From positions 1 to 12,908 of the forward strand of contig PWZK01000153.1 of NCBI GenBank assembly GCA_003567495.1: a stretch of DNA of 12,908 bases, given 5' to 3'. The position numbers and the translations under genes are program-made. Under the pieces are notes generated by a model. That model made no database searches, was not told the origin of the DNA, and saw only the letters and a list, made by a program, of their open reading frames with translations. Shown here in pieces: positions 6,684 through 12,908 of the stretch. This stretch comes from Candidatus Brocadiaceae bacterium (GTDB lineage: Bacteria > Planctomycetota > Brocadiia > SM23-32). Position 1 is the first letter of the stretch. Every line of letters starts with the position of its first letter.

Positions 6684-6734
6684 CCCGAATCGGTACATAA
6701 TAGCAGTATCAAAGGCCGCCTTGCAAGTGTTCAC

Positions 6735-6763
6735 TTGACGAATTGCGTCTGAACCGATAATAT
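6735..6763 (+). promoter_or_regulatory. Sigma70-type promoter for the fucU-lipoprotein-topA-lysA unit
   Basis: TTGACG (6735-6740), a 17-base spacer, TAATAT (6758-6763); an overlapping GATAAT lies at 6756-6761. It is 79 bases upstream of the fucU start, and no other gene lies between. The downstream leader shows no strong structure. It is the best core promoter in the left part of the window. Confidence 0.55.
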
Positions 6764-6842
6764 TAGATAGTAATTAACGGCGAAACTAAACCCTTCCCTT
6801 GACGAGCCTGAAAAAGTCACTGAACTGAAAGGAGTTTGAAAG

Positions 6843-7286
6843 ATGCTTAAAAATATTCCTGAAATATTGGGTCCCGAACTGCTGAAAATACTCGCGGAGA
6901 TGGGGCACGGCGACGATATAGTCATTGCGGACGGGAATTTTCCTGCGGCTTCGGTAGCCGCAAATACGGTCTCGCAAAAGCTGATAAGGATGGACGGACA
7001 CGGTGCTGCGGCTGTGCTGGAGGCGATCCTGAAGGTTTTTCCGCTTGACCCGTACGTCGAAAAACCGGTGCGCCTGATGGAAGTTGTGCCCGGCGACCCG
7101 GTTGAGACGCCCATCTGGGAGGATTATCGGAGGGTTATCGAAGAAAGCGGCGAACCGTTTGAGGGTTTTGGTATGGTGGAACGGTCCGCTTTCTACGAAG
7201 AAGCTAAAGGCGCCTATGCGATAATAGCTACGGGTGAATCGGCGCTGTACGCAAATATTATACTGAAGAAGGGCATAGTCGTTTAA
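6843..7286 (+). CDS. fucU: FucU/RbsD-family sugar mutarotase (L-fucose mutarotase-like)
   Basis: A 147-residue cytosolic enzyme that interconverts the alpha and beta anomers of a sugar, typically L-fucose for FucU. It starts MLKNI-PEILGPELLKILAEMGHGD, nearly the E. coli FucU opening, with the conserved histidine at His22. AFYEEAKGAYAIIATGE (116-132) and YANIILKKG (136-144) match the C-terminal active-site strands. Length is as expected (about 140). AAAGGAG at 6828-6834, eight bases before ATG, supports the start. No fucose isomerase, kinase or aldolase gene is nearby, so the role may be general sugar handling. It heads a run of four close co-directional genes. RbsD is the alternative family member, but the sequence reads as FucU. 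Confidence 0.93.
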   Translation: MLKNIPEILGPELLKILAEMGHGDDIVIADGNFPAASVAANTVSQKLIRMDGHGAAAVLEAILKVFPLDPYVEKPVRLMEVVPGDPVETPIWEDYRRVIEESGEPFEGFGMVERSAFYEEAKGAYAIIATGESALYANIILKKGIVV

Positions 7287-7322
7287 CCCGCATTAATATA
7301 ACCTTTTAATCGAGCCGGGGCA

Positions 7323-8273
7323 ATGCGATACTACCAGGTCGGCGACACATTCGGGCGCTGGGATTTTTTCCCTTCCGTGAACTGGAAAAGATCGGCGGTT
7401 TTTCTGTGTTTGCTGTTGGGGCTGTCGGCCGGTTGTGCCGGCAACATGCTCACGCAACCTCCGTCCGAAGCCGAATTGCGATGGGCGGAAAGCGAACGAC
7501 AGAGCATCGGGCGATTTATGAACCGACTTGAAAATCGTATCCGTGCGGGCGACATCGAAGCCGTTATGCGCGAGTTTGTCTATGCCGGCACCTCCGCTTC
7601 GAGGTTGCAAGAAAACTACAAAAATTTCAAACGCGCCGCCTGGGCGCCCGAGCTTCGCGGGTATCAGTTTCGGAATATAGAGAAATCACTGCGCGAGTTG
7701 CACTGGGCCGATCTCAAAGAGGGGAGGGTCTTTTTCAAAGTGGAAGCCACATGTGCAAGGGGCAGGAAACGTGAAGACACTTTTTCACTTTTCAGGCCCG
7801 GGGCTGAGTGGCTGATAACCGCCGCAACCCTCGGCCCGCCGGAACAAAACGCCGCGCTGGAACTCGATCGTGCCGACAGCGAGGAAATAAACAAATTGCT
7901 GGAGCCGGTCCTGAAAGCCATAGGTCGCGGAGACGTCGAAGACGTCATGGAATTGTTCCCCCATACATACGAGGCTCTTTACAGGGAAGAACCAGCTGGT
8001 CGCAGGCTGCGTCGCGAACCCCGGATACATAGCACAAAAGACGATCTGCTCGCTTTGTCAAAACTCGAGATCAAGAACATCCCGGAGCCGGAAGCCGGGT
8101 TCCCGGCCAGGTACGCCGGAAACATGTCCGTTTTCCTCTCCTATGGCCTTCATGCGAAGGAAGCCGGGGGAAACGATGAAAACTCTGAATTCAGCCTTTT
8201 TGTATATGTAAGGGAAAACGAAGAAAGAGAATGGGAAAGACGCAAGTTGCGTCTTGTAAAAGAGCCAAAATAA
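7323..8273 (+). CDS. Putative lipoprotein with two related (NTF2-like?) halves
   Basis: I do not recognise a named family. From ATG at 7323 the protein has 316 residues. A signal with lipobox LSAGC (Cys38) predicts lipid anchoring at the outer face of a membrane. An in-frame GTG at 7377 would give a compact 20-residue signal (basic NWKR, hydrophobic core, LSAGC), which may be the true start; neither has a strong ribosome site. The mature part looks duplicated: IGRFMNRLENRIRAGDIEAV (62-81, then MREF) aligns without gaps to INKLLEPVLKAIGRGDVEDV (189-208, then MELF). Each is followed later by an FSLF strand (154-157, 290-293) and a Trp-containing strand. Helix-then-sheet order is consistent with tandem NTF2/SnoaL-like domains, which is inference. 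It sits 36 bases after fucU and 27 before topA. Confidence 0.82.
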   Translation: MRYYQVGDTFGRWDFFPSVNWKRSAVFLCLLLGLSAGCAGNMLTQPPSEAELRWAESERQSIGRFMNRLENRIRAGDIEAVMREFVYAGTSASRLQENYKNFKRAAWAPELRGYQFRNIEKSLRELHWADLKEGRVFFKVEATCARGRKREDTFSLFRPGAEWLITAATLGPPEQNAALELDRADSEEINKLLEPVLKAIGRGDVEDVMELFPHTYEALYREEPAGRRLRREPRIHSTKDDLLALSKLEIKNIPEPEAGFPARYAGNMSVFLSYGLHAKEAGGNDENSEFSLFVYVRENEEREWERRKLRLVKEPK

Positions 8274-8300
8274 TTAAGATTTTTATAAAGGTTAATAATT

Positions 8301-10922
8301 ATGCCGGAGAATCTGGTAATTGTAGAATCGCCCGCCAAGGCACGCACAATAGCACGTTATCTGGGTAAAAACTATGCGGTGGAGGCGTCCGGGGGACACG
8401 TCAGGGACTTGCCGCCACGCAAGTTCGGCGTCGATGTCGAAAACGATTTTGAACCAAGCTATGAGCTGATGCCGAGAAGCCGCAAGACCATAAGCAAATT
8501 GAAGAAAAATGCCGTGAAGGCTAAAGTTGTTTATCTTGCGCCCGACCCCGACAGAGAAGGTGAGGCTATAGCCTGGCATCTGATGAACGCCCTGGACCTC
8601 AACGGCAAGAAGGCGCGTCGTGCCACCTTCCACGAGATAACAAGACCGGCTATCCACGAGGCTTTTAAAAAACCCACCAAAATCGACATGAACCTGGTCA
8701 ATGCCCAGCAGGCGCGCCGGATACTGGATCGGGTGGTCGGCTACGAACTGAGCCCGCTTATCAGCAAAAAGATACTGCGCGGCCTGAGCGCTGGCCGCGT
8801 GCAAAGTGTTGCACTGCGACTGGTCGTCGAACGTGAAGATGAAATCGACGCGTTCGAGCCCAGAGAATACTGGGAAATAACGGCCGGCCTGCAACCGGAA
8901 GACGAAACCGTTGCTTTTGAGGCAAAACTTGAAAAACTCGACGGAAAAAAGGCAAAAATCAACGACCGTGAAGGTGCCCTGAAAGTTGTCGAAGCACTCA
9001 AAAACCGACAATATCACATTGAATCCATAGAAAAGCGAAAAACCGGATCAAAACCCGCCCCGCCCTTCATCACATCCTCCATGCAGCGCGCTGCCAGCAG
9101 CATGCTAAACATGAGTCCGGGGCAAACGATGCGGGAGGCCCAGAAACTCTACGAAGGAGTGGATATAAACGGTGGCAGCGAGGGCCTTATCACATACATG
9201 CGAACCGATTCGACAAATGTTTCAAAAGACGCTCTCTCTGCCGTAAGAGCACACATAAAGGAAAATTATGGCGACAAATACCTTCCCGGCAAACCGAACT
9301 TTTTTAAAAGCCCCAAGGCGGCGCAGGCGGCACACGAAGCCATACGACCGACGAGCATCGCGCGCGCCCCTGAATCGCTCAAAAGCAGGCTTCCGAAACG
9401 TCAGTGGCAGCTCTACGATCTTATCTACCGTCGTTTCGTCGCATCTCAGATGAAACCGGCCGTATATGCGCTGACAAAAGTGAAAATCCGGACTTCGTCC
9501 CCGGATAAAACCGACCCGAAATCGGAACTGCAGGGCATCTTTATGGCCAAAGGCAGGGAGATGATTTTTGACGGCTATACCCGCGTAATGCAGAGAAAGG
9601 CGGATGATAAAGACCAGATTCTGCCGCCTCTGCATGAACAAGCAATCCTTGATCTTCTGAACCTCGAACCCTCCCAGCACTTCACCCAGCCGCCGCCCCG
9701 CTTTACCGAGGCTTCCCTCGTGCGTGAGCTCGAACGAAAGGGTATTGGGCGTCCAAGTACCTATGCTCCTACTATAAGCACTCTTTTTAAAAGAAACTAC
9801 GTGCGCCGTCAGAACAGAAGCAAGGCCATAGAGCCCACCGACCTGGGCAAGGTGGTGGTGGAGAAACTGGTGAAACATTTTCCCACCGAAATGGACTACG
9901 ATTTTACCAGGGATATGGAGGAAAACCTCGATAGGGTCGAAGAGGGCAAGGCCGACTGGCGCGAAACTCTTCGCGAGTTCTACGGGCGTTTCAAGACGGA
10001 CCTTGAAGAAGCAAAGAAAAAAATGGTTTCTGTTTCAGAATCGGATAACGGCAAAGACACTGAATGTCCGGAATGCGGGAAGAAAATGATCCTGCGATAC
10101 AGCCGCACCGGAGATAAATTCCTGGGCTGCAGCGGGTTTCCTGAATGCAAAGGAACCATGCCGCTTGATGACGATTCAGAGGAGACCGAACATACATGCC
10201 CTAATTGCGGCAAAATGCTTATGAAACGTACCAGCCGGCGCGGAAATCCATTTCTCTCATGTTCCGGCTATCCCGACTGTGAGACCGCCATGGGAATCGA
10301 TAAAGAGGGGAATCCCGTAGAACTCAACCGCCGTGACGCTACAAGGTTCGGCTGCCCGCAATGCGGGGATAAAACTTATCTGGAGCACCGCGACGAAGGC
10401 GGGGCGATGGTGGTCTGCGGGCGCTGCAGATGGCAGAAACAGCCCGGGCAACTGGAAGATGCGCTGAAAGAGACCGAAAACATAGTCGATGAACATACGC
10501 CGCACTGCGAGAAATGCAACTCGCCCATGCAGGTGCGCACGAGCAGAAAAGGGATGTTTCTCGGATGCTCGAAATATCCGGACTGCGACGGCACGCGGCC
10601 GCTCGGTAAAGACGAACTGCCCGCTCCGGTTATAACCGCTGAAAAATGTGAGAAATGCGGGCTGCCGCTTCTGCTCAGGTGGGGAAAGTACGGAAGATTT
10701 CTCGCCTGCTCGGGTTTTCCGAAATGCAAAAACACGTGGCGCCTGCCGAGCTCAATGAAAGAGTGCCCGCAGGAAGGATGCGACGGACGCCTCACTTCAA
10801 AATCAACGCAGGACGAACAGTATCTGGGATGCACCAGGTATCCCGAGTGTGAATACACGAAAAAAATAGAGAAGAAGGCCGCAGGGAAAACCAATAAAAA
10901 GAAGAAAAAAAAGAAGAGGTGA
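8301..10922 (+). CDS. topA: DNA topoisomerase I (type IA) with six C-terminal zinc fingers
   Basis: An 873-residue enzyme that relaxes negative supercoils by single-strand passage. The Toprim domain has LVIVESPAKA (Glu9) and DPDREGEAIAW (Asp82, Asp84). The catalytic tyrosine is Tyr299 in GLITYMRTDST. The IGRPSTYAPTI segment (482-492) is typical. The C-terminus carries six CxxC...C motifs starting at Cys589, 633, 685, 736, 783 and 822. Five have the usual FLxCSGxPxC form, while the third (685-709) closes with CGRC instead. E. coli TopA has three such four-Cys fingers. A Lys-rich tail (854-873) ends the protein and may help DNA binding. AAAGG at 8287-8291, nine bases before ATG, supports the start. 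The last codons carry the lysA ribosome site. Confidence 0.98.
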   Translation: MPENLVIVESPAKARTIARYLGKNYAVEASGGHVRDLPPRKFGVDVENDFEPSYELMPRSRKTISKLKKNAVKAKVVYLAPDPDREGEAIAWHLMNALDLNGKKARRATFHEITRPAIHEAFKKPTKIDMNLVNAQQARRILDRVVGYELSPLISKKILRGLSAGRVQSVALRLVVEREDEIDAFEPREYWEITAGLQPEDETVAFEAKLEKLDGKKAKINDREGALKVVEALKNRQYHIESIEKRKTGSKPAPPFITSSMQRAASSMLNMSPGQTMREAQKLYEGVDINGGSEGLITYMRTDSTNVSKDALSAVRAHIKENYGDKYLPGKPNFFKSPKAAQAAHEAIRPTSIARAPESLKSRLPKRQWQLYDLIYRRFVASQMKPAVYALTKVKIRTSSPDKTDPKSELQGIFMAKGREMIFDGYTRVMQRKADDKDQILPPLHEQAILDLLNLEPSQHFTQPPPRFTEASLVRELERKGIGRPSTYAPTISTLFKRNYVRRQNRSKAIEPTDLGKVVVEKLVKHFPTEMDYDFTRDMEENLDRVEEGKADWRETLREFYGRFKTDLEEAKKKMVSVSESDNGKDTECPECGKKMILRYSRTGDKFLGCSGFPECKGTMPLDDDSEETEHTCPNCGKMLMKRTSRRGNPFLSCSGYPDCETAMGIDKEGNPVELNRRDATRFGCPQCGDKTYLEHRDEGGAMVVCGRCRWQKQPGQLEDALKETENIVDEHTPHCEKCNSPMQVRTSRKGMFLGCSKYPDCDGTRPLGKDELPAPVITAEKCEKCGLPLLLRWGKYGRFLACSGFPKCKNTWRLPSSMKECPQEGCDGRLTSKSTQDEQYLGCTRYPECEYTKKIEKKAAGKTNKKKKKKKR

Positions 10923-10925
10923 GCT

Positions 10926-12233
10926 TTGTCAGACAGAGGATTTAATTATATAAAAGGCCGGCTCTGCTGCGACGGCGTGCCGGTGAGCAATATAGCGGAG
11001 AAATACGGTACGCCGTGTTATCTTTACAGCAGTGCTACTCTTCTGGATCGCCTGTCGGATTTCCAGCGCGCTTTTGCCGCCCACAGCCCGCTGATATGCT
11101 TCTCAGTGAAATCGCTTGCCAACCTGTCGATACTAAAACTGCTGGCCGGGAAGGGATGCGGTTTTGATGTCGTCAGCGGCGGTGAACTCTACCGCGTGCT
11201 TCGCGCCGGCGGCGACGCTTCAAAAACGGTTTTCGCCGGCGTGGGCAAAACCGCCGGAGAGATAGAATTCGCCCTGCACCATAACGTCCACATGTTCAAC
11301 GTGGAGTCCGCAGGCGAAATGCGGCTTATAGCAAAATTGGCGGCGGAAAAAGGCTGCATTGCGGACGTAGCTATAAGGATAAACCCCGATATAGATGCTA
11401 AAACGCACAAAAAAACGACGACCGGGAGAAAAGAGAACAAATTTGGAATCGGACTCTCAAAAGCGCTGGAAGTCGCTTCAGAGACCACTGATATGCCGTC
11501 TGTGAACCTCTGCGGCCTGCACGTTCACCTTGGTTCTCCCATTTATAGCCCCGACCCGTATCGGGAAGGACTGAAAACGTTGGCCGGGTTTGTTGAAAAG
11601 CTCAGGGGGAAGCGTATAAAGATAACAACCATAAACCTCGGCGGCGGGTACTGCATGTCATATACCGGTGAAAAAGTGCCGCCGCCCGAAAGCTATGCCG
11701 AGGCTCTGGACCCCGAGCTGAACGAACTGAAAATCAATCTTATACTCGAACCAGGGCGCCATATAGCGGCGCCGGCGGGTGTATTGCTCGCGCGGGTGAT
11801 CTATCGGAAGGAAAACGACGACGGTAAAAAATTTGTTATCATAGACGGGGCAATGAACGATTTGCTGCGTCCCGCACTTTACGGCGCGTTTCACCGCATA
11901 TGGCCGGCGGAAAGCCGCGACAAAATGCCCGGCGTCATGAAACCCGGCGACGACGCCGCCGAAGGCTCGGATTTCGAAAAAGTCGATATAGTCGGCCCGG
12001 TGTGCGAGAGCTGCGACTGTATGGCAAAAGAGCGCCCGCTTCCCCGGGTCGGGGAGGGAGATCTGCTTGCTATTTTTGATGCCGGCGCTTACGGCTATAC
12101 CATGAGCTCTAATTATAACGGGCGTACAAGGGCGGCGGAGGTGCTTGTCTGCGACCAAAAACCCCTGCTTGTAGGCAGACGCGAAACCTATCAAGACCTC
12201 GTAGCGCGAGAGGATTTGACAAAAACGGCTTAA
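10926..12233 (+). CDS. lysA: Diaminopimelate decarboxylase
   Basis: PLP-dependent fold-type III enzyme converting meso-diaminopimelate to L-lysine and CO2, the last step of lysine synthesis. Its 435 residues fit the family. Motifs: PLP lysine in FSVKSLAN (Lys62), HVHLGS (199-204), LGGGY (238-242), EPGR (275-278), CESCD with the substrate-contacting Cys360, and GAYGYTMSSNYNGR (387-400). The start is TTG, three bases after the topA stop, with GAGG at 10916-10919 inside topA and a six-base spacer, which suggests translational coupling. Residues 335-350 (PGVMKPGDDAAEGSD) form a polar loop before the catalytic Cys. FSVKSLAN differs from the YAxKAN of proteobacterial LysA and suggests a PVC-type lineage (inference from memory). 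Carboxynorspermidine decarboxylase is related, but the CESxD and NYN(G)R context favours LysA. Confidence 0.95.
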   Translation: MSDRGFNYIKGRLCCDGVPVSNIAEKYGTPCYLYSSATLLDRLSDFQRAFAAHSPLICFSVKSLANLSILKLLAGKGCGFDVVSGGELYRVLRAGGDASKTVFAGVGKTAGEIEFALHHNVHMFNVESAGEMRLIAKLAAEKGCIADVAIRINPDIDAKTHKKTTTGRKENKFGIGLSKALEVASETTDMPSVNLCGLHVHLGSPIYSPDPYREGLKTLAGFVEKLRGKRIKITTINLGGGYCMSYTGEKVPPPESYAEALDPELNELKINLILEPGRHIAAPAGVLLARVIYRKENDDGKKFVIIDGAMNDLLRPALYGAFHRIWPAESRDKMPGVMKPGDDAAEGSDFEKVDIVGPVCESCDCMAKERPLPRVGEGDLLAIFDAGAYGYTMSSNYNGRTRAAEVLVCDQKPLLVGRRETYQDLVAREDLTKTA

Positions 12234-12241
12234 AAACCTGT

Positions 12242-12265
12242 TTTTTCAAGACGTAGCTTGAAAAA
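12242..12265. terminator. AT-rich hairpin after lysA
   Basis: TTTTTCAAG (12242-12250), six-base loop ACGTAG, CTTGAAAAA (12257-12265), eight bases past the lysA stop. It is a perfect 9-bp stem without a GC-rich core or trailing T-run on the plus strand, so it is at best a weak terminator. CTTGAAAAAGAATTA here resembles the right arm of the hairpin after the receiver gene (12802-12815). Confidence 0.4.
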
Positions 12266-12319
12266 GAATTAACTTAACGGCAAAGGCAAAAGACAAACGC
12301 CTTATCACTTTTTCGTACG

Positions 12320-12348
12320 TCGACAATTTGGGGTGTCTTATTTTTAAT
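12320..12348 (+). promoter_or_regulatory. Promoter of the receiver-domain gene
   Basis: TCGACA (12320-12325, five of six to TTGACA), a 17-base spacer, TTTAAT (12343-12348, five of six to TATAAT). It lies 23 bases before the ATG at 12372, which implies a very short leader. TCGACAATTT occurs twice here (12320-12329, 12348-12357) and again in the phosphomannomutase leader (2605-2614). Confidence 0.55.
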
Positions 12349-12371
12349 CGACAATTTTTACAAGGCTGACC

Positions 12372-12761
12372 ATGAGCGAATCATGTGAAAGAAACCGTAG
12401 AGTCCTGCTGGTAGGTCGCGATATTTTTCAACTCAGCGAACTTCGCGAACTCCTGAACAGCCCTACAACGGAATGTGAGTCCGTGGTGAACATAAAAACA
12501 GCAAAACAGATCCTGGACTGCCGTGCCATGGACGTAATGGTAATCGACTCAAAGTTGAAACCATGGGCCGGCGACTATAAGGGCGCCTTTGTTAAGAATC
12601 TCAAAAACAGTTACGCCAATACCGGCATAGTCGTTTTCAACGGCGTGCGTAACAGAACCATTCAGCGCCGGATACGACGCAGCGGTGCTGACGGCTATCT
12701 GAGCGACAATAATAACATGAAAAACGTTGCTGAATCGGTTATTCGGGTGCTGGGGCTGTAG
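12372..12761 (+). CDS. Stand-alone receiver-domain protein with degenerate switch residues
   Basis: A 129-residue CheY-like protein with no output domain. RVLLVGRDIF (10-19) is strand 1, where the usual acidic pair is reduced to Asp17. Strand 3 VMVIDSKL (55-62) keeps the phosphoacceptor candidate Asp59. IVVFNG (86-91) has Asn90 where Ser/Thr is normal. GADGYLSDN (105-113) has Asp112 where the invariant lysine should be. The fold looks intact, but the switch residues Thr/Ser and Lys are missing, so classical phosphorylation signalling is doubtful. It may act as a phosphorylation-independent binding partner. AAGG at 12362-12365, six bases before ATG, supports the start. No kinase gene is adjacent. 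It is monocistronic in this window, with its own promoter and AT-rich inverted repeats on both sides. Confidence 0.8.
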   Translation: MSESCERNRRVLLVGRDIFQLSELRELLNSPTTECESVVNIKTAKQILDCRAMDVMVIDSKLKPWAGDYKGAFVKNLKNSYANTGIVVFNGVRNRTIQRRIRRSGADGYLSDNNNMKNVAESVIRVLGL

Positions 12762-12776
12762 CCCCGTAATTCTTTT
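12752..12776 (+). terminator. Possible intrinsic terminator of the receiver gene
   Basis: GGGGC (12752-12756), loop TGTA, GCCCC (12761-12765), then GTAATTCTTTT. The stem overlaps the stop codon. The T-run starts late and is interrupted, so it is moderate to weak. Confidence 0.4.
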
Positions 12777-12815
12777 CAAAATAATTCTTTTCAAAAACAA
12801 ACTTGAAAAGAATTA
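12767..12815. repeat. Tandem plus inverted AT-rich repeat
   Basis: TAATTCTTTTCAAAA occurs twice head to tail (12767-12781, 12782-12796). The second copy's TAATTCTTTTCAA pairs perfectly (13 bp) with TTGAAAAGAATTA at 12803-12815 across an eight-base loop. It has a T-rich left arm and could end transcription from either side. Confidence 0.75.
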
Positions 12816-12831
12816 GTATAACGCCAACGGC

Positions 12832-12900
12832 GCGGCATGCTAAAGCCTGTGACGGCGCGAAAGTCCGACAGGACTGAAGCAGAGTCACAGGACACGCCGC
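12832..12900. other. Nested inverted repeat; possible structured RNA or element edge
   Basis: Three concentric stems: GCGGC (12832-12836)/GCCGC (12896-12900), CCTGTGAC (12846-12853)/GTCACAGG (12884-12891), and AGTCC (12862-12866)/GGACT (12871-12875) with a GACA loop. Purine-rich single-stranded stretches (GCGAA, GAAGCAGA) lie between the inner stems. No open reading frame covers it. It matches no RNA family that I can name with confidence. It may continue beyond the right edge. Confidence 0.4.
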
Positions 12901-12908
12901 ACGCCACA

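Noticed and set aside
7360..7372. GGGA/TCCC hairpin with T-loop as a terminator between fucU and the lipoprotein gene
   Set aside because: The stem has only four base pairs, no T-run follows, and it lies inside the possible reading frame.
9222..9878. 218-codon minus-strand frame inside topA
   Set aside because: It is the complement of a conserved topoisomerase region and has no independent support.
12832..12900. SRP RNA, RNase P RNA or tmRNA
   Set aside because: Phrases such as GAAAGTCC and GAAGCAG faintly recall these RNAs, but the conserved cores of those families are not present in order.

Overview
The window looks like a piece of a free-living, Gram-negative-type bacterial chromosome, not a phage or plasmid. 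The best guess is a Planctomycetota/Phycisphaerae-like lineage or a related PVC-group bacterium (medium to low confidence). The guess rests on the type of diaminopimelate decarboxylase (FSVKSLAN around the PLP lysine), two putative outer-membrane or periplasmic lipoproteins, and intergenic spaces full of short palindromes and degenerate repeats of the kind seen in such genomes. No rRNA, tRNA, integrase, transposase or CRISPR array was seen.

Layout. 1-2090: 3' part of an acyl-activating enzyme (ACP domain plus AMP-forming synthetase), probably with a cut-off acyltransferase domain upstream. 2091-2705: non-coding and repeat-rich, with several GC-rich palindromes, a TTGGATATT tandem repeat and hairpins. 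2706-4256: phosphomannomutase/phosphoglucomutase. 4257-4695: second non-coding repeat island. 4696-5493: LysM plus degenerate LytM/M23 lipoprotein. 5508-5660 (minus): N-terminal remnant of an AbiEi-type antitoxin. 5803-6579 (minus): LOG-family phosphoribohydrolase, with related 20-bp repeats in inverted orientation at its two ends. 6735-6763: good sigma70-type promoter. 6843-12233: four co-directional genes with gaps of 36, 27 and 3 bases (fucU, a lipoprotein with two related halves, topA, lysA), which look like one transcription unit. 12372-12761: stand-alone degenerate receiver-domain protein with its own promoter and AT-rich inverted repeats on both sides. 12832-12900: nested inverted repeat that could be a structured RNA or part of an element continuing past the window.

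How the genes relate. Most are housekeeping: lipid acyl activation, sugar-phosphate isomerisation for surface glycans, envelope maintenance (LysM/LytM), nucleotide salvage (LOG), sugar anomer interconversion (FucU), DNA supercoiling (TopA) and lysine synthesis (LysA). The fucU-lipoprotein-topA-lysA unit is mixed in function. The lysA Shine-Dalgarno sequence lies in the last codons of topA, which suggests translational coupling. I do not see a convincing new multi-gene system. The more unusual items are the LytM domain without zinc ligands, the duplicated lipoprotein, the receiver protein without its switch residues, the antitoxin remnant, the repeat family around the LOG gene, and the nested fold at the right edge.
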